Positions 17,542 through 25,156 of a stretch of DNA of 37,284 nt are shown one piece after another (position 1 is the stretch's first letter; each line of letters begins with the position of its first letter). Origin of the DNA: JABDGC01 sp964449835 (GTDB lineage Bacteria > Pseudomonadota > Gammaproteobacteria > DSM-16500); NCBI GenBank assembly GCA_964449835.1, contig CAYVBZ010000014.1, positions 1 to 37,284 of the forward strand, written 5' to 3'. The position numbers were made by a program, and so were the translations under genes. The notes under the pieces are model-generated. The model had not been told where the DNA came from, searched no databases, and was given only the letters and a program-made list of their open reading frames with translations.

Positions 17542-17955
17542 ATGACTTTTAAGCCTGGCATAAGTGGCAATCCTAGCGGAAAACCACCCGGAACCCAGAG
17601 TAAGCGTACTCAATTGGCTAAGCTGTTAGAGCCTCATGCGCCCGCCTTGATCAATAAGTGCGTTGAGCTTGCTCTTGACGGAAATGAATCATGTTTACGT
17701 TTAGCAATTGAAAGAATCATCCCGCGTGCCAAAAATGAACCCGCCAACATCAGTCTTCCCGTTGGAAAGATTCAACCAGAATCACTGCCAGAGATGGGAG
17801 AAAATATTTTACGGCAGCTAGAATCAGGAGACATCACGCTTGAGCAGGCACAAGCATTGCTTAATATCCTTAAATCATACGTAACTATTACTCCCGAGGA
17901 GAATGCAAAAGCTTTATCTCTAATAGAAACGTTTGTAAATAAGGGTTTGTTATAA
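17542..17955 (+). CDS. DUF5681 protein, small-terminase-like
   Basis: 137 aa. The N-terminus FKPGISGNPSGKPPGTQSKR is the DUF5681 signature (PG-SGNP-G-P-GS-NKRT), often found in phage small terminase subunits and associated packaging proteins. The helical C-terminal part contains LPEMGENILRQLESGDITLEQAQ. The ATG at 17542 is preceded by AAGGAAAG; the frame also extends upstream to a TTG at 17467 but without a good ribosome site. It closes the replication operon. A TerS-like gene in an element without capsid genes is a satellite trait, but the role is inference. Confidence 0.75.
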   Translation: MTFKPGISGNPSGKPPGTQSKRTQLAKLLEPHAPALINKCVELALDGNESCLRLAIERIIPRAKNEPANISLPVGKIQPESLPEMGENILRQLESGDITLEQAQALLNILKSYVTITPEENAKALSLIETFVNKGLL

Positions 17956-18003
17956 AAAACCCTATATTAGGCGTGATACTTCAATTGAAATAATTTAAGG
18001 GAC

Positions 18004-18318
18004 TCACTTACCCTGTAACTGCCGTGCAAAATTTACCAATTGACGTTGTTCTTTTTTATTGACTCGTCCGTATACTTTAATCAGTTCAGCTAACTCATCA
18101 TCAACCGTATAAAAAAAAGAAGGCGGAACTTTCAGCGTCTTTGCGATCTTTTCTACAATGTCAAAGTCTGGCATATGTTTGCCTGTTTCATATTGATTTA
18201 TTCGAGGGCTGGCAACAAATTGATCAATCCCAATAACTATTCCCAATCTTTTCTGCGACAGGCCCGTTTCGAGTCGAGCCTCTTTAAGTCGCTTACTTAT
18301 GGGTGATTTTCTTGCCAC
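18004..18318 (-). CDS. XRE/Cro-family repressor
   Basis: 104 aa from a GTG at 18318. The helix-turn-helix is in residues about 8-62 (RLKEARLETGLSQKRLGIVI, FVASPRINQYETGKHMP). The C-terminal part (FYTVDDELAELIKVYGRVNK) resembles short CI-like regulators with a small tail. It is divergent from the nuclease-helicase gene, with 154 bp between. That gap holds two similar palindromes, so it likely represses itself and the helicase gene. Confidence 0.85.
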   Translation of the reverse strand: MARKSPISKRLKEARLETGLSQKRLGIVIGIDQFVASPRINQYETGKHMPDFDIVEKIAKTLKVPPSFFYTVDDELAELIKVYGRVNKKEQRQLVNFARQLQGK

Positions 18319-18344
18319 TTTTAGCTTACCATCAATATGTAGAT

Positions 18345-18396
18345 AAACTAAAAGAATCTTAGTTTTTGCCTTGACAGAATACTAAGAGTTTCTTAG
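18345..18396. promoter_or_regulatory. Twin operators between XRE and nuclease-helicase genes
   Basis: CTAAAAGAATCTTAG (18348-18362) and CTAAGAGTTTCTTAG (18382-18396) match at 12 of 15 positions and are inverted repeats. The first is extended to AAACTAA...TTAGTTT at 18345-18365. Centres are 34 bp apart. A TTGACA (18371-18376) lies between them, placed to serve as the -35 of the helicase promoter. A TATAAT at 18411 lacks a matching -35. Confidence 0.65.
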
Positions 18397-18472
18397 AGTC
18401 TACGGTTCGCTATAATTAATCGGAGTTAAGCTGAAGGTCTAGCAAGGATGGCAAGCCTCATTTATTCTCACC

Positions 18473-21430
18473 ATGAGAAAACCAAATATATTGCTAACAG
18501 TGCTTGATAACTCCACTAGCTGGAATGATGTTTACAAAAATATTTGTAAACATCACGCGCATCATAATCACAACGTGGGCAAAACATTTGAAGAATTTTG
18601 TAAGTATTATTACTTAGTAGAACCAACCGTAAAGCACGAATATAAAAATGTCTGGCTTTTTTCAGAAGCCCCACTCGCCGTAAAGAAAAAGCTTAATCTT
18701 GGCATAATTGATCATGGCATTGACCTTATCCTAGAAGGCCATGATGGGGCTTTTTCTGTTATTCAGTGTAAATTCAAAACCAATCAGGACTCTAATATTT
18801 CATGGACAAAAGATAAATTAGCCCATTTTTTTGCTGAAGGGGATCAAGCAGATTATTATATTGTATTTACAAATGCATCGAGCATCGATAAACATTCACT
18901 TTCAAAAAAAGAAAATAAGTTAAAAGTTGTGAACTATTGCCAGCTTATAAATATTTCATCAACGACAATTAATGAAATAAGGCTTCGTGTTTTCGGCTTA
19001 ACCAAGAAAAGAATTAATGTTAAATCGCCAAAAGAATATCAAAAAATTGCGATGCAAAAAGTAATTAGTGGTTTCGAGGGAAATGATAGAGGTCAGCTTA
19101 TATTGCCATGTGGCGCAGGAAAATCTCTTGTTTCTTTATGGATAAAAAATGCATTAAAAATAAAGCATACCCTTGTATTGGTTCCATCGTTGGATTTATT
19201 GAGACACATTAAAAATGAATGGACCATGAATAGCCATCGCTATGTTCCATATATGTGTGTTTGCTCTGAGAAGGATATTGATAGCGATAAAGACAGGATT
19301 GTCACTCACACATATGAAATCAGCGGAAAGGTTTCAACTGATCCAAGCGATATTTTGGAATTTTTAAAAAACAACCAGGAAAGTATTATTTATTGCACTT
19401 ATCAAAGTTTAAAGGCGGTTTGTATAGCTCTTAAAGGGTCAAAATTTGTTTTTGATCTGGCCATTTGTGACGAGGCGCATAAAACCTCAGGGTGCAAGCT
19501 TGGTAAGTTCGGTTTAATTCATTTAGACATTAACATCCCAGTAAAAAAGCGTCTCTACATGACAGCAACACCAAGAGTGCTGTCTGATGCTTTAAGAAAT
19601 AGAAGAAAAGCGGAAGTAATAAACTATCTTTACGATATGGATAATAAAACTATTTTTGGAAGTGAATTTTATAGAATGAGCTTTAAAAAAGCGATTGATG
19701 AAAAGATTTTGGTTGATTATCAAATTGTAGCAATTGGAATTAACGATTCTGAGATTGAGGACGCAATAAAAAAAAGAAAATATGTATCAGACAATGAAAC
19801 AATTGATGAGGTTGCACACAACTATGCTCTTGAAAAATTCATGCAAAGCCATGACTCAACACATGCAATTACCTTTCATTCTTCAATAAAGAAAGCCAAA
19901 GGATTTCAATATAGACATCTCAAGATGTATCATGAAGTATCATCATATCACGTTAATGGAGATATCACTGCTAACAGACGAGATCTATTAATTAAGGAAT
20001 TTGAAAATTCTCTTAAATCAATAATAACAAATTCACGATGCCTTACCGAGGGTATTAATGTTCCTGCAGTTGATGCTATCTATTTTTGCGATCCGAAAAA
20101 TTCAAAAATTGACATTATTCAGGCAGTAGGCAGAGCCTTGAGAAGGGCTGATCACAAAAATAAGAAATGCGGTTATATTGTAGTTCCTATTTTTCATAAG
20201 GAAAAAGAAAAATTAGAAGAGATAATTGAAAATGGGCCATTCAAAAATTTAATAAGAATAATTAAAGCCCTGTGTTCGCATGACGAGAGACTGGTTGACG
20301 AAATTAAAAAAATTAAAGTTGGTATTGGTGAGAAGAGGCTATCATATCAAAATCTTTCAAGTGAAAATATACACAAATTGATAAATTTGACTGGATTTCA
20401 TGAGAAATTAAAAGAAGGTCTATTCACGCAGGCTATAAGAAAAACTAATAACCACTGGTTGCCTTTTGATAAGGCAAGACAATTTTCACGTGACTTAAAA
20501 TTAACATCGGTAGTTGAATGGATTTCTTACGCTAAAAGTGGAAAGATGCCGGAAGGCATCCCCACAAATCCAAATGTATTTTATAAAGATACAGGCTGGA
20601 TATCCTGGCCAGATTGGTTGGGTACAAGTAATATTTCAAATCTAAGTAAAACTAAAGGATTTCTTATATTTGAAAAAGCAAGGCAGTTTGTTCATACGTT
20701 AAATTTAAAAAGCCAAAGTGAATGGAAAAAGTATTGCAATGAAAATAAAAGGCCATCTTATATCCCATCAAATCCAAACGCTGTTTATAAAAAGATAGGG
20801 TGGGTATCTTGGCCTGACTGGCTGGGTACAGATACCATAGCAACTCAGAAGAGAAAATATCGTTCTTTCAAAAAAGCTAGGCAATTTGTTCACTCCTTGA
20901 ATCTAAAAAATCAGGAACAATGGGGCAACTATTGTAAAAGCGGTAATAAGCCCCCTGATATTCCAGCAAGGCCGCATTCTACTTATAAGGAAAAAGGCTG
21001 GATATCTTGGCCAGACTGGCTAGGCACAGATACTGTGGCAACTCAGAAGAGAAAATATCGTTCTTTTAAGGAAGCAAGAAAATTTGTCCATGCCCTGAAT
21101 TTAAAAACACAAAAAGAATGGAATAATTATTGTAAGAGCGGCAATAAACCCCGTGATATACCTAACGCACCACACGTTGTTTATAAAAGTCAAGGTTGGG
21201 TATCATTGGGAGATTGGTTAGGTACTGGAAGAATTGCAGCTAAAAAAATTAAATTTTTTTCCTTTGATGAAGGAAGACAATATGCTCGCAATCTACGCTT
21301 GAAAAGCCAAAGTGAGTGGAGAAATTATATAAAAAATAATAAAAAACCTAACAATATTCCTTCACATCCAGATAGAACCTATAAAAACAAAGGGTGGATA
21401 TCCTGGCCAGATTGGCTACGGTCCCGGTAA
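18473..21430 (+). CDS. Restriction-endonuclease-like DEAH helicase with C-terminal PHINT-type repeats
   Basis: 985 aa, three parts. Residues about 30-150 form a PD-(D/E)xK nuclease-like domain: E41 in a helix, then GIDLIL with D84 and the VIQCKFK motif with Q98 and K100. Residues about 185-620 form a superfamily 2 helicase: LPCGAGKS at about 209-216, CDEAH near 333, TATPR near 363, and QAVGRALRR near 550 (motif VI). From about 661 to the end, five repeats of about 65 residues share the pattern F-KARQF-LK-WxxY...IPxNP...Y..GW.SWPDWLG, as in phage-integrase repeat units. Translation starts near two operators. No methyltransferase is linked, which argues against ordinary restriction-modification. 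Probable anti-phage function by inference. Confidence 0.8.
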   Translation: MRKPNILLTVLDNSTSWNDVYKNICKHHAHHNHNVGKTFEEFCKYYYLVEPTVKHEYKNVWLFSEAPLAVKKKLNLGIIDHGIDLILEGHDGAFSVIQCKFKTNQDSNISWTKDKLAHFFAEGDQADYYIVFTNASSIDKHSLSKKENKLKVVNYCQLINISSTTINEIRLRVFGLTKKRINVKSPKEYQKIAMQKVISGFEGNDRGQLILPCGAGKSLVSLWIKNALKIKHTLVLVPSLDLLRHIKNEWTMNSHRYVPYMCVCSEKDIDSDKDRIVTHTYEISGKVSTDPSDILEFLKNNQESIIYCTYQSLKAVCIALKGSKFVFDLAICDEAHKTSGCKLGKFGLIHLDINIPVKKRLYMTATPRVLSDALRNRRKAEVINYLYDMDNKTIFGSEFYRMSFKKAIDEKILVDYQIVAIGINDSEIEDAIKKRKYVSDNETIDEVAHNYALEKFMQSHDSTHAITFHSSIKKAKGFQYRHLKMYHEVSSYHVNGDITANRRDLLIKEFENSLKSIITNSRCLTEGINVPAVDAIYFCDPKNSKIDIIQAVGRALRRADHKNKKCGYIVVPIFHKEKEKLEEIIENGPFKNLIRIIKALCSHDERLVDEIKKIKVGIGEKRLSYQNLSSENIHKLINLTGFHEKLKEGLFTQAIRKTNNHWLPFDKARQFSRDLKLTSVVEWISYAKSGKMPEGIPTNPNVFYKDTGWISWPDWLGTSNISNLSKTKGFLIFEKARQFVHTLNLKSQSEWKKYCNENKRPSYIPSNPNAVYKKIGWVSWPDWLGTDTIATQKRKYRSFKKARQFVHSLNLKNQEQWGNYCKSGNKPPDIPARPHSTYKEKGWISWPDWLGTDTVATQKRKYRSFKEARKFVHALNLKTQKEWNNYCKSGNKPRDIPNAPHVVYKSQGWVSLGDWLGTGRIAAKKIKFFSFDEGRQYARNLRLKSQSEWRNYIKNNKKPNNIPSHPDRTYKNKGWISWPDWLRSR
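20455..21426 (+). repeat. Five in-gene repeats of about 65 codons
   Basis: The units begin near 20465, 20669, 20867, 21065 and 21260 and each ends in GW-SWPDWLG or a close variant (GWVSLGDWLG in unit 4, SWPDWLRSR in unit 5). The linker around units 3 and 4 is nearly identical in DNA (ACTCAGAAGAGAAAATATCG at both joins), showing recent duplication rather than old divergence. Confidence 0.85.
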
Positions 21431-21450
21431 GATGTCGCATATAAAGCAGT

Positions 21451-22857
21451 TTATTTAGAGTTATTTTTATGAATTTCTGTGTGTAATAAACAACCATTAC
21501 TTCTTAAATCACTCAATAATTTTTTAGCAACTCCTTTTTTTCGCATGTCACTATCTAAATATAAGTAATAAGTTGCCTCTCCCCGGTCCGATAAAAAATC
21601 TAATATTTTCGATAAATATGAAATATCCCGGCCAGATTGATTTTCGCTAAGGTAGATTGGACCTTTGTTTTTTTTATAAGAGATTACATCATTCAAATCG
21701 TCAAGATGTATTTTCCATCGGTCCTGACTTTTTTGACCTAGTTTGTATTTTTCAATAATATCGCGTGCTTTGCTTATTGTTGATGGGTCAAGTGAAAAAT
21801 ACTCTGGCAATATTCTTTTGATTAATCTTTTTGAGATTTCAACGCACTTATTTGATTCATTTTTATTTGCAATTGTCTTAATGAGGTACCAGATATCATC
21901 ATCTGTAATATTTTTATATAAATTGAATGCAGATTTTAAAAAGGATTTTTTTGAATTTTTTATGTCTTTTATACTTTTTAAGGTTACCACTTTTTCTGAA
22001 TATTCATTATATTTAATGAGGAATTTCAAAAGGACGAAATTTTTTAAATTATATTTTTTATAATTTTTAATTAGCTCATGTAAAAATTCTCTTACATAAT
22101 ATTCAGCGGCTTTAATTTTTCCATGATAATAAATATTTCGAGTCATTAGTCGTCTTGCTAATATATAATGTTCTAATGCCCCTATCCCTTTTTTTGTAAT
22201 GCCTAATCTGGGATTTTTATTAATGGGAATTTTTGACAGTGAGCTAATTAACCATTTGAGATCGATTTTTCCATAAGGAACGCCACAAAAATGACTATCC
22301 CTTAAGAGATAGTCCATTCTGTCAACATCAAGCTGTGAAGAAATTATTTCACTTGCGATGCCTTCCGTTTTGTCTATTAATATGGATGTAATTTTTTTCT
22401 TGTTAATTTTTTTATTAAAGGAATTTGGAAAATTTTCGATAAACATTTTTAACCATTCTTTATCATGCTTAATTTTACATTCTTCTACGAGTAACTCATT
22501 TTTTATTTTTTCTTTATATTTGATATCAAATAAACTTTCAAATGCATGTGAAAAGGGGCCATGACCAACATCATGAAGTAATGCCGCTACCATTATTTCA
22601 TGTCTTTCAGTTTCATTTTTTAATCCGATTCTTAAATGCTGGCATACTCGCTTTGCTAAATAGCAAACGCCTATTGAATGATTAAATCTTGTATGAACAG
22701 CCCCTGGGAAAATCAAATCACCACAGCCTAATTGTTTTATTCTTCTTAGTCTTTGGAATAGTTCTTTATCAATGAATCTTTTTAACAGCTTCTTTTCATC
22801 TCTATCAAAGGCCATGACTCCATGTACAGGATCGTTTATGATATGCGAGCCCATCAT
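21451..22857 (-). CDS. HD-superfamily phosphohydrolase (COG1078-like)
   Basis: 468 aa. Metal-site residues of the HD fold are present: H60 in VHTRFNHSIG, H95-D96 in ALLHDVGHGPFSHAFE, and a late aspartate in SSQLDVDRMDYLLRDS. The order matches the YdhJ/dGTPase-like group that hydrolyses nucleoside triphosphates. The C-terminal 200 residues are lysine-rich and unlike known relatives I can recall. The ATG pair at 22857/22854 follows GGGGGTGT. It ends 20 bp from the convergent nuclease-helicase gene. The low-GC composition matches the neighbours. In a defence setting, such enzymes can deplete dNTPs; that role is inference. Confidence 0.8.
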   Translation of the reverse strand: MMGSHIINDPVHGVMAFDRDEKKLLKRFIDKELFQRLRRIKQLGCGDLIFPGAVHTRFNHSIGVCYLAKRVCQHLRIGLKNETERHEIMVAALLHDVGHGPFSHAFESLFDIKYKEKIKNELLVEECKIKHDKEWLKMFIENFPNSFNKKINKKKITSILIDKTEGIASEIISSQLDVDRMDYLLRDSHFCGVPYGKIDLKWLISSLSKIPINKNPRLGITKKGIGALEHYILARRLMTRNIYYHGKIKAAEYYVREFLHELIKNYKKYNLKNFVLLKFLIKYNEYSEKVVTLKSIKDIKNSKKSFLKSAFNLYKNITDDDIWYLIKTIANKNESNKCVEISKRLIKRILPEYFSLDPSTISKARDIIEKYKLGQKSQDRWKIHLDDLNDVISYKKNKGPIYLSENQSGRDISYLSKILDFLSDRGEATYYLYLDSDMRKKGVAKKLLSDLRSNGCLLHTEIHKNNSK

Positions 22858-23056
22858 ACACCCCCAGCCATTTGTGATTCCTAATATTCATTATCCCATA
22901 AATACCCTGACCAATAATTGCGCAATATTTATATATAACGTTGGTTTTTAGCTTTGTGCTTTTGTAAGTTGAGAGAAGTCTCTGTCTGAAGTGCGGTATA
23001 ATTTATATTTAGGCTATAAAATCACCCGCTTTGCTAACTGAGCAAGTGGAGGGTTT

Positions 23057-24103
23057 ATGCTAACTTTTCAGGAAGCAGTTAATGAAGCCAGGAAAAATAA
23101 GCAAATTGAGGATCAATTAATTCTCCTCTTAGGTAATGGATTTAGTCAAGCTTGCGGTGAGGTAAACTCAGGAATAGACAATCTGTTCAGCTATGGTAGC
23201 TTGCTAGATGTAAAGGCAGAAGCATTACCTAATAGAAAAACTCTCGCGGAATTATTCAACACTGTGGGTACAACAAACTTTGAAGGGGTGCTTTCTACTC
23301 TTAATGCTTGTAAAAGAATATATCAATTTATAAGAAATCAAAATAGTGAATCGTTACTCAACGAAATTGACGTTTACTCTGATGCTGTCAAAAAACACCT
23401 AATTCGCGCAGTTATAAGTGTAAATCCAGAACAGCAACACCAGATAAGTGATGAATCTCATTTGGCTTGTGGGTTATTTTTAAAAGAGTTTAACTTAATA
23501 TTTACTTTAAGCTATGACTTGCTTTTATATTGGGCGATCAGAAATTGTTCTCATAAAATACAGGAATTAAGAAAATTTACTGACGGGTTTTCCCTCAAAA
23601 TTGCTGAAGAAGAAATTTGCTATTGGAGCGATTATTATTCTACTAGATTTTTTTATCTGCATGGGGCGCTTCATTTATTCAATGATGATGAAGATTGCAC
23701 TTATAAGTTAATAAATCCTGAAATAAAAACGGGCAGTAATTTGAAAGAAAAAATAATGAATAATATTAATAACAATAGGTTCCCTCTAATCGTCACAGAG
23801 GGAGATTCGAATAAGAAGCTCCGACAAATACGAGAAAACCCATACCTTAACATGGCAATAAACAAATTAAAGAAGCGCCAAGGAGTGTTATTCATTTATG
23901 GTGTTTCATTTGAATATGATGATCATATTTTGGAAACGATTAAGAAAAATCCAAATATTAAAACCGTTTATGTGGGCGTATATAAAGGGAATGACGCTCC
24001 CCTTACTAAATTTAAAGAGAAAGTCAGCAGTAAAAATATATCCGCTTTTGATGCTTCTAGTGTAAATCCATGGAAGCCATGTGAAGAAAAAACAAGTAAC
24101 TAA
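23057..24103 (+). CDS. SIR2-like (DUF4917-type) protein
   Basis: 348 aa. Landmarks of SIR2-fold proteins occur in order: LLLGNGFSQ (residues 23-31), FTLSYDLLLYWAI about 155, FFYLHGALHLF near 200, and LFIYGVSFEYDDHIL about 280, which corresponds to the G-S-D-H motif of SIR2-like defence proteins. DUF4917 is the family name I would expect. GGAGGG lies 5 nt before the ATG. SIR2-like proteins in anti-phage systems degrade NAD+; whether this one does depends on catalytic residues I cannot verify. It stands alone between HD and the coiled-coil gene, divergent from the HD gene. Confidence 0.7.
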   Translation: MLTFQEAVNEARKNKQIEDQLILLLGNGFSQACGEVNSGIDNLFSYGSLLDVKAEALPNRKTLAELFNTVGTTNFEGVLSTLNACKRIYQFIRNQNSESLLNEIDVYSDAVKKHLIRAVISVNPEQQHQISDESHLACGLFLKEFNLIFTLSYDLLLYWAIRNCSHKIQELRKFTDGFSLKIAEEEICYWSDYYSTRFFYLHGALHLFNDDEDCTYKLINPEIKTGSNLKEKIMNNINNNRFPLIVTEGDSNKKLRQIRENPYLNMAINKLKKRQGVLFIYGVSFEYDDHILETIKKNPNIKTVYVGVYKGNDAPLTKFKEKVSSKNISAFDASSVNPWKPCEEKTSN

Positions 24104-24160
24104 CGGTTTATCTATATTGTTTGCACTGACTATAAATCCAAGCACTATCCGATGATTTTT

Positions 24161-24490
24161 TTATTTGCGAAGCAAAAACCTGGTTAACGATATTATTAAT
24201 GATGTGAGTGCAGTACCTCTAGAAATCCATGTGGTTACCTTTCTGGTCTTCTCTGAAGATTCGACGATATCGGCCTGTCTTTTAGCGCTTTGGGCTATCT
24301 CTTTCTGAACAGCTAACATCTCTTGCCGTATTTTTACTTCTTGCTGCGCTTTTTGATCGCGTATTAAAATTTCCTGAAAAATCCTATCGCTCTCTCTTGA
24401 AATTTGCATAGCAGAGGACGCAGAAAATTTACTATATTCATTTAATCCATATGTTAATTCAGCTTGTTGCTCTGGAGATAGAGTTCTCAT
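24161..24490 (-). CDS. Small coiled-coil protein with C-terminal membrane anchor
   Basis: 109 aa, no recognised family. A long charged helix from about residue 25 to 85 (RESDRIFQEILIRDQKAQQE, then EMLAVQKEIAQSAKRQADIV) predicts a coiled coil. The last 20 residues (GTALTSLIISLTRFLLRK) are hydrophobic and may anchor it. It lies 25 bp downstream of the antitoxin gene and may be read from the same promoter. Weak GGATA precedes the ATG. Confidence 0.6.
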   Translation of the reverse strand: MRTLSPEQQAELTYGLNEYSKFSASSAMQISRESDRIFQEILIRDQKAQQEVKIRQEMLAVQKEIAQSAKRQADIVESSEKTRKVTTWISRGTALTSLIISLTRFLLRK

Positions 24491-24515
24491 TTTTTATCCT
24501 ATGTAAAAGGTTGCG

Positions 24516-24782
24516 CTATTGATTCACTAAATCCCGTATCAGCTCTGGGTTTTTCTGAATGCACTTTAAATAAGCGCGGCTAATAGTGTCTGGGTCGCGT
24601 TTGTGCTGTTCCCATTTCCGAAGTGTCTCAATATTAATGTGGTAAACCACAGAAAATTCGCGCTGAGATAGCTTCAGTTTTTTGCGCAGCATTTTAACGT
24701 CAGGCGAGGTTTCAAGCGTGACAAAGCCTTTCTTTTTGGCCTCTTTGAGAGCCGCAATCAAATCTTTTCCTAGTTTACTCAT
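24516..24782 (-). CDS. XRE-type antitoxin (HigA/NadS-like), copy 1
   Basis: 88 aa from ATG 24782, one base after the toxin stop (TAA-C-ATG). A TTG at 24794 extends the frame but lies inside the toxin gene. The HTH is in SPDVKMLRKKLKLSQREFSV and INIETLRKWEQHKRDP. The gene order toxin first, antitoxin second is typical of HigBA-like and NadS pairs. The nearly identical second copy is at 34405-34671. Confidence 0.85.
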   Translation of the reverse strand: MSKLGKDLIAALKEAKKKGFVTLETSPDVKMLRKKLKLSQREFSVVYHINIETLRKWEQHKRDPDTISRAYLKCIQKNPELIRDLVNQ

Positions 24783-24783
24783 G

Positions 24784-25107
24784 TTAGTCACCAAATAGTT
24801 CTGTGATTAATTTACGTAATTCTGCTTTCTCGCTGGCATCAATATTTTCTTGGTCTGCTTTTTTAAATAAAGTCACCAACAAAACAATCTGTTCTCCATC
24901 ATAGTAATAAAGTACCCGAAGGCCGCCACGCTTGCCGCCACCTTTTCCAGTAGCCCAGCGAATCTTTCTGATGCCGTTAGTGCCTGCAATTAACGCACCT
25001 TTCTCCGGATCTAGAGCTAGAAAGTCAGTTAAGGCTTGTATAGCCTCTTGGGTCATTGATTTCTTAGCCAGGCGCATAAACCTGGGGGTAGCCTTTATCT
25101 CTATCAT
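24784..25107 (-). CDS. RelE/HigB-family toxin, copy 1
   Basis: 107 aa. The fold signature is visible: early FMRLAKKSMTQEAIQALTDF, the strand GIRKIRWATGKGGGKRGGLRVLYYYDG and the end VLLVTLFKKADQENIDASEK. Toxins of this group cleave mRNA at the ribosome; lysine-rich loops and the GKRGGLRVLYYY strand agree. A strong promoter (TTGCAC-16-TATAAT) lies upstream at 25125-25152. It is duplicated at 34673-34996 with high protein identity. Confidence 0.87.
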   Translation of the reverse strand: MIEIKATPRFMRLAKKSMTQEAIQALTDFLALDPEKGALIAGTNGIRKIRWATGKGGGKRGGLRVLYYYDGEQIVLLVTLFKKADQENIDASEKAELRKLITELFGD

Positions 25108-25124
25108 GGTGCTTTCCTTGTATG

Positions 25125-25152
25125 ATTATAGCACATAGTACCAGTGGTGCAA
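25125..25152 (-). promoter_or_regulatory. Promoter of TA copy 1
   Basis: On the minus strand TTGCAC (25147-25152) is followed by a 16-bp spacer and a perfect TATAAT (25125-25130). The GCAC/GTGC ends around the spacer form a partial palindrome suitable for autorepression. The same promoter is kept in copy 2. Confidence 0.7.
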
Positions 25153-25156
25153 TGTC

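Noticed and set aside
18411..18416. TATAAT as the main helicase -10 box
   Set aside because: No -35 at 15-19 bp upstream; the TTGACA at 18371 is 34 bp away. It could be an extended or activated promoter but I cannot support it.
18473..21430. Type I or III restriction system
   Set aside because: No methyltransferase or specificity gene is linked, and the tail repeats are not part of HsdR or Res.
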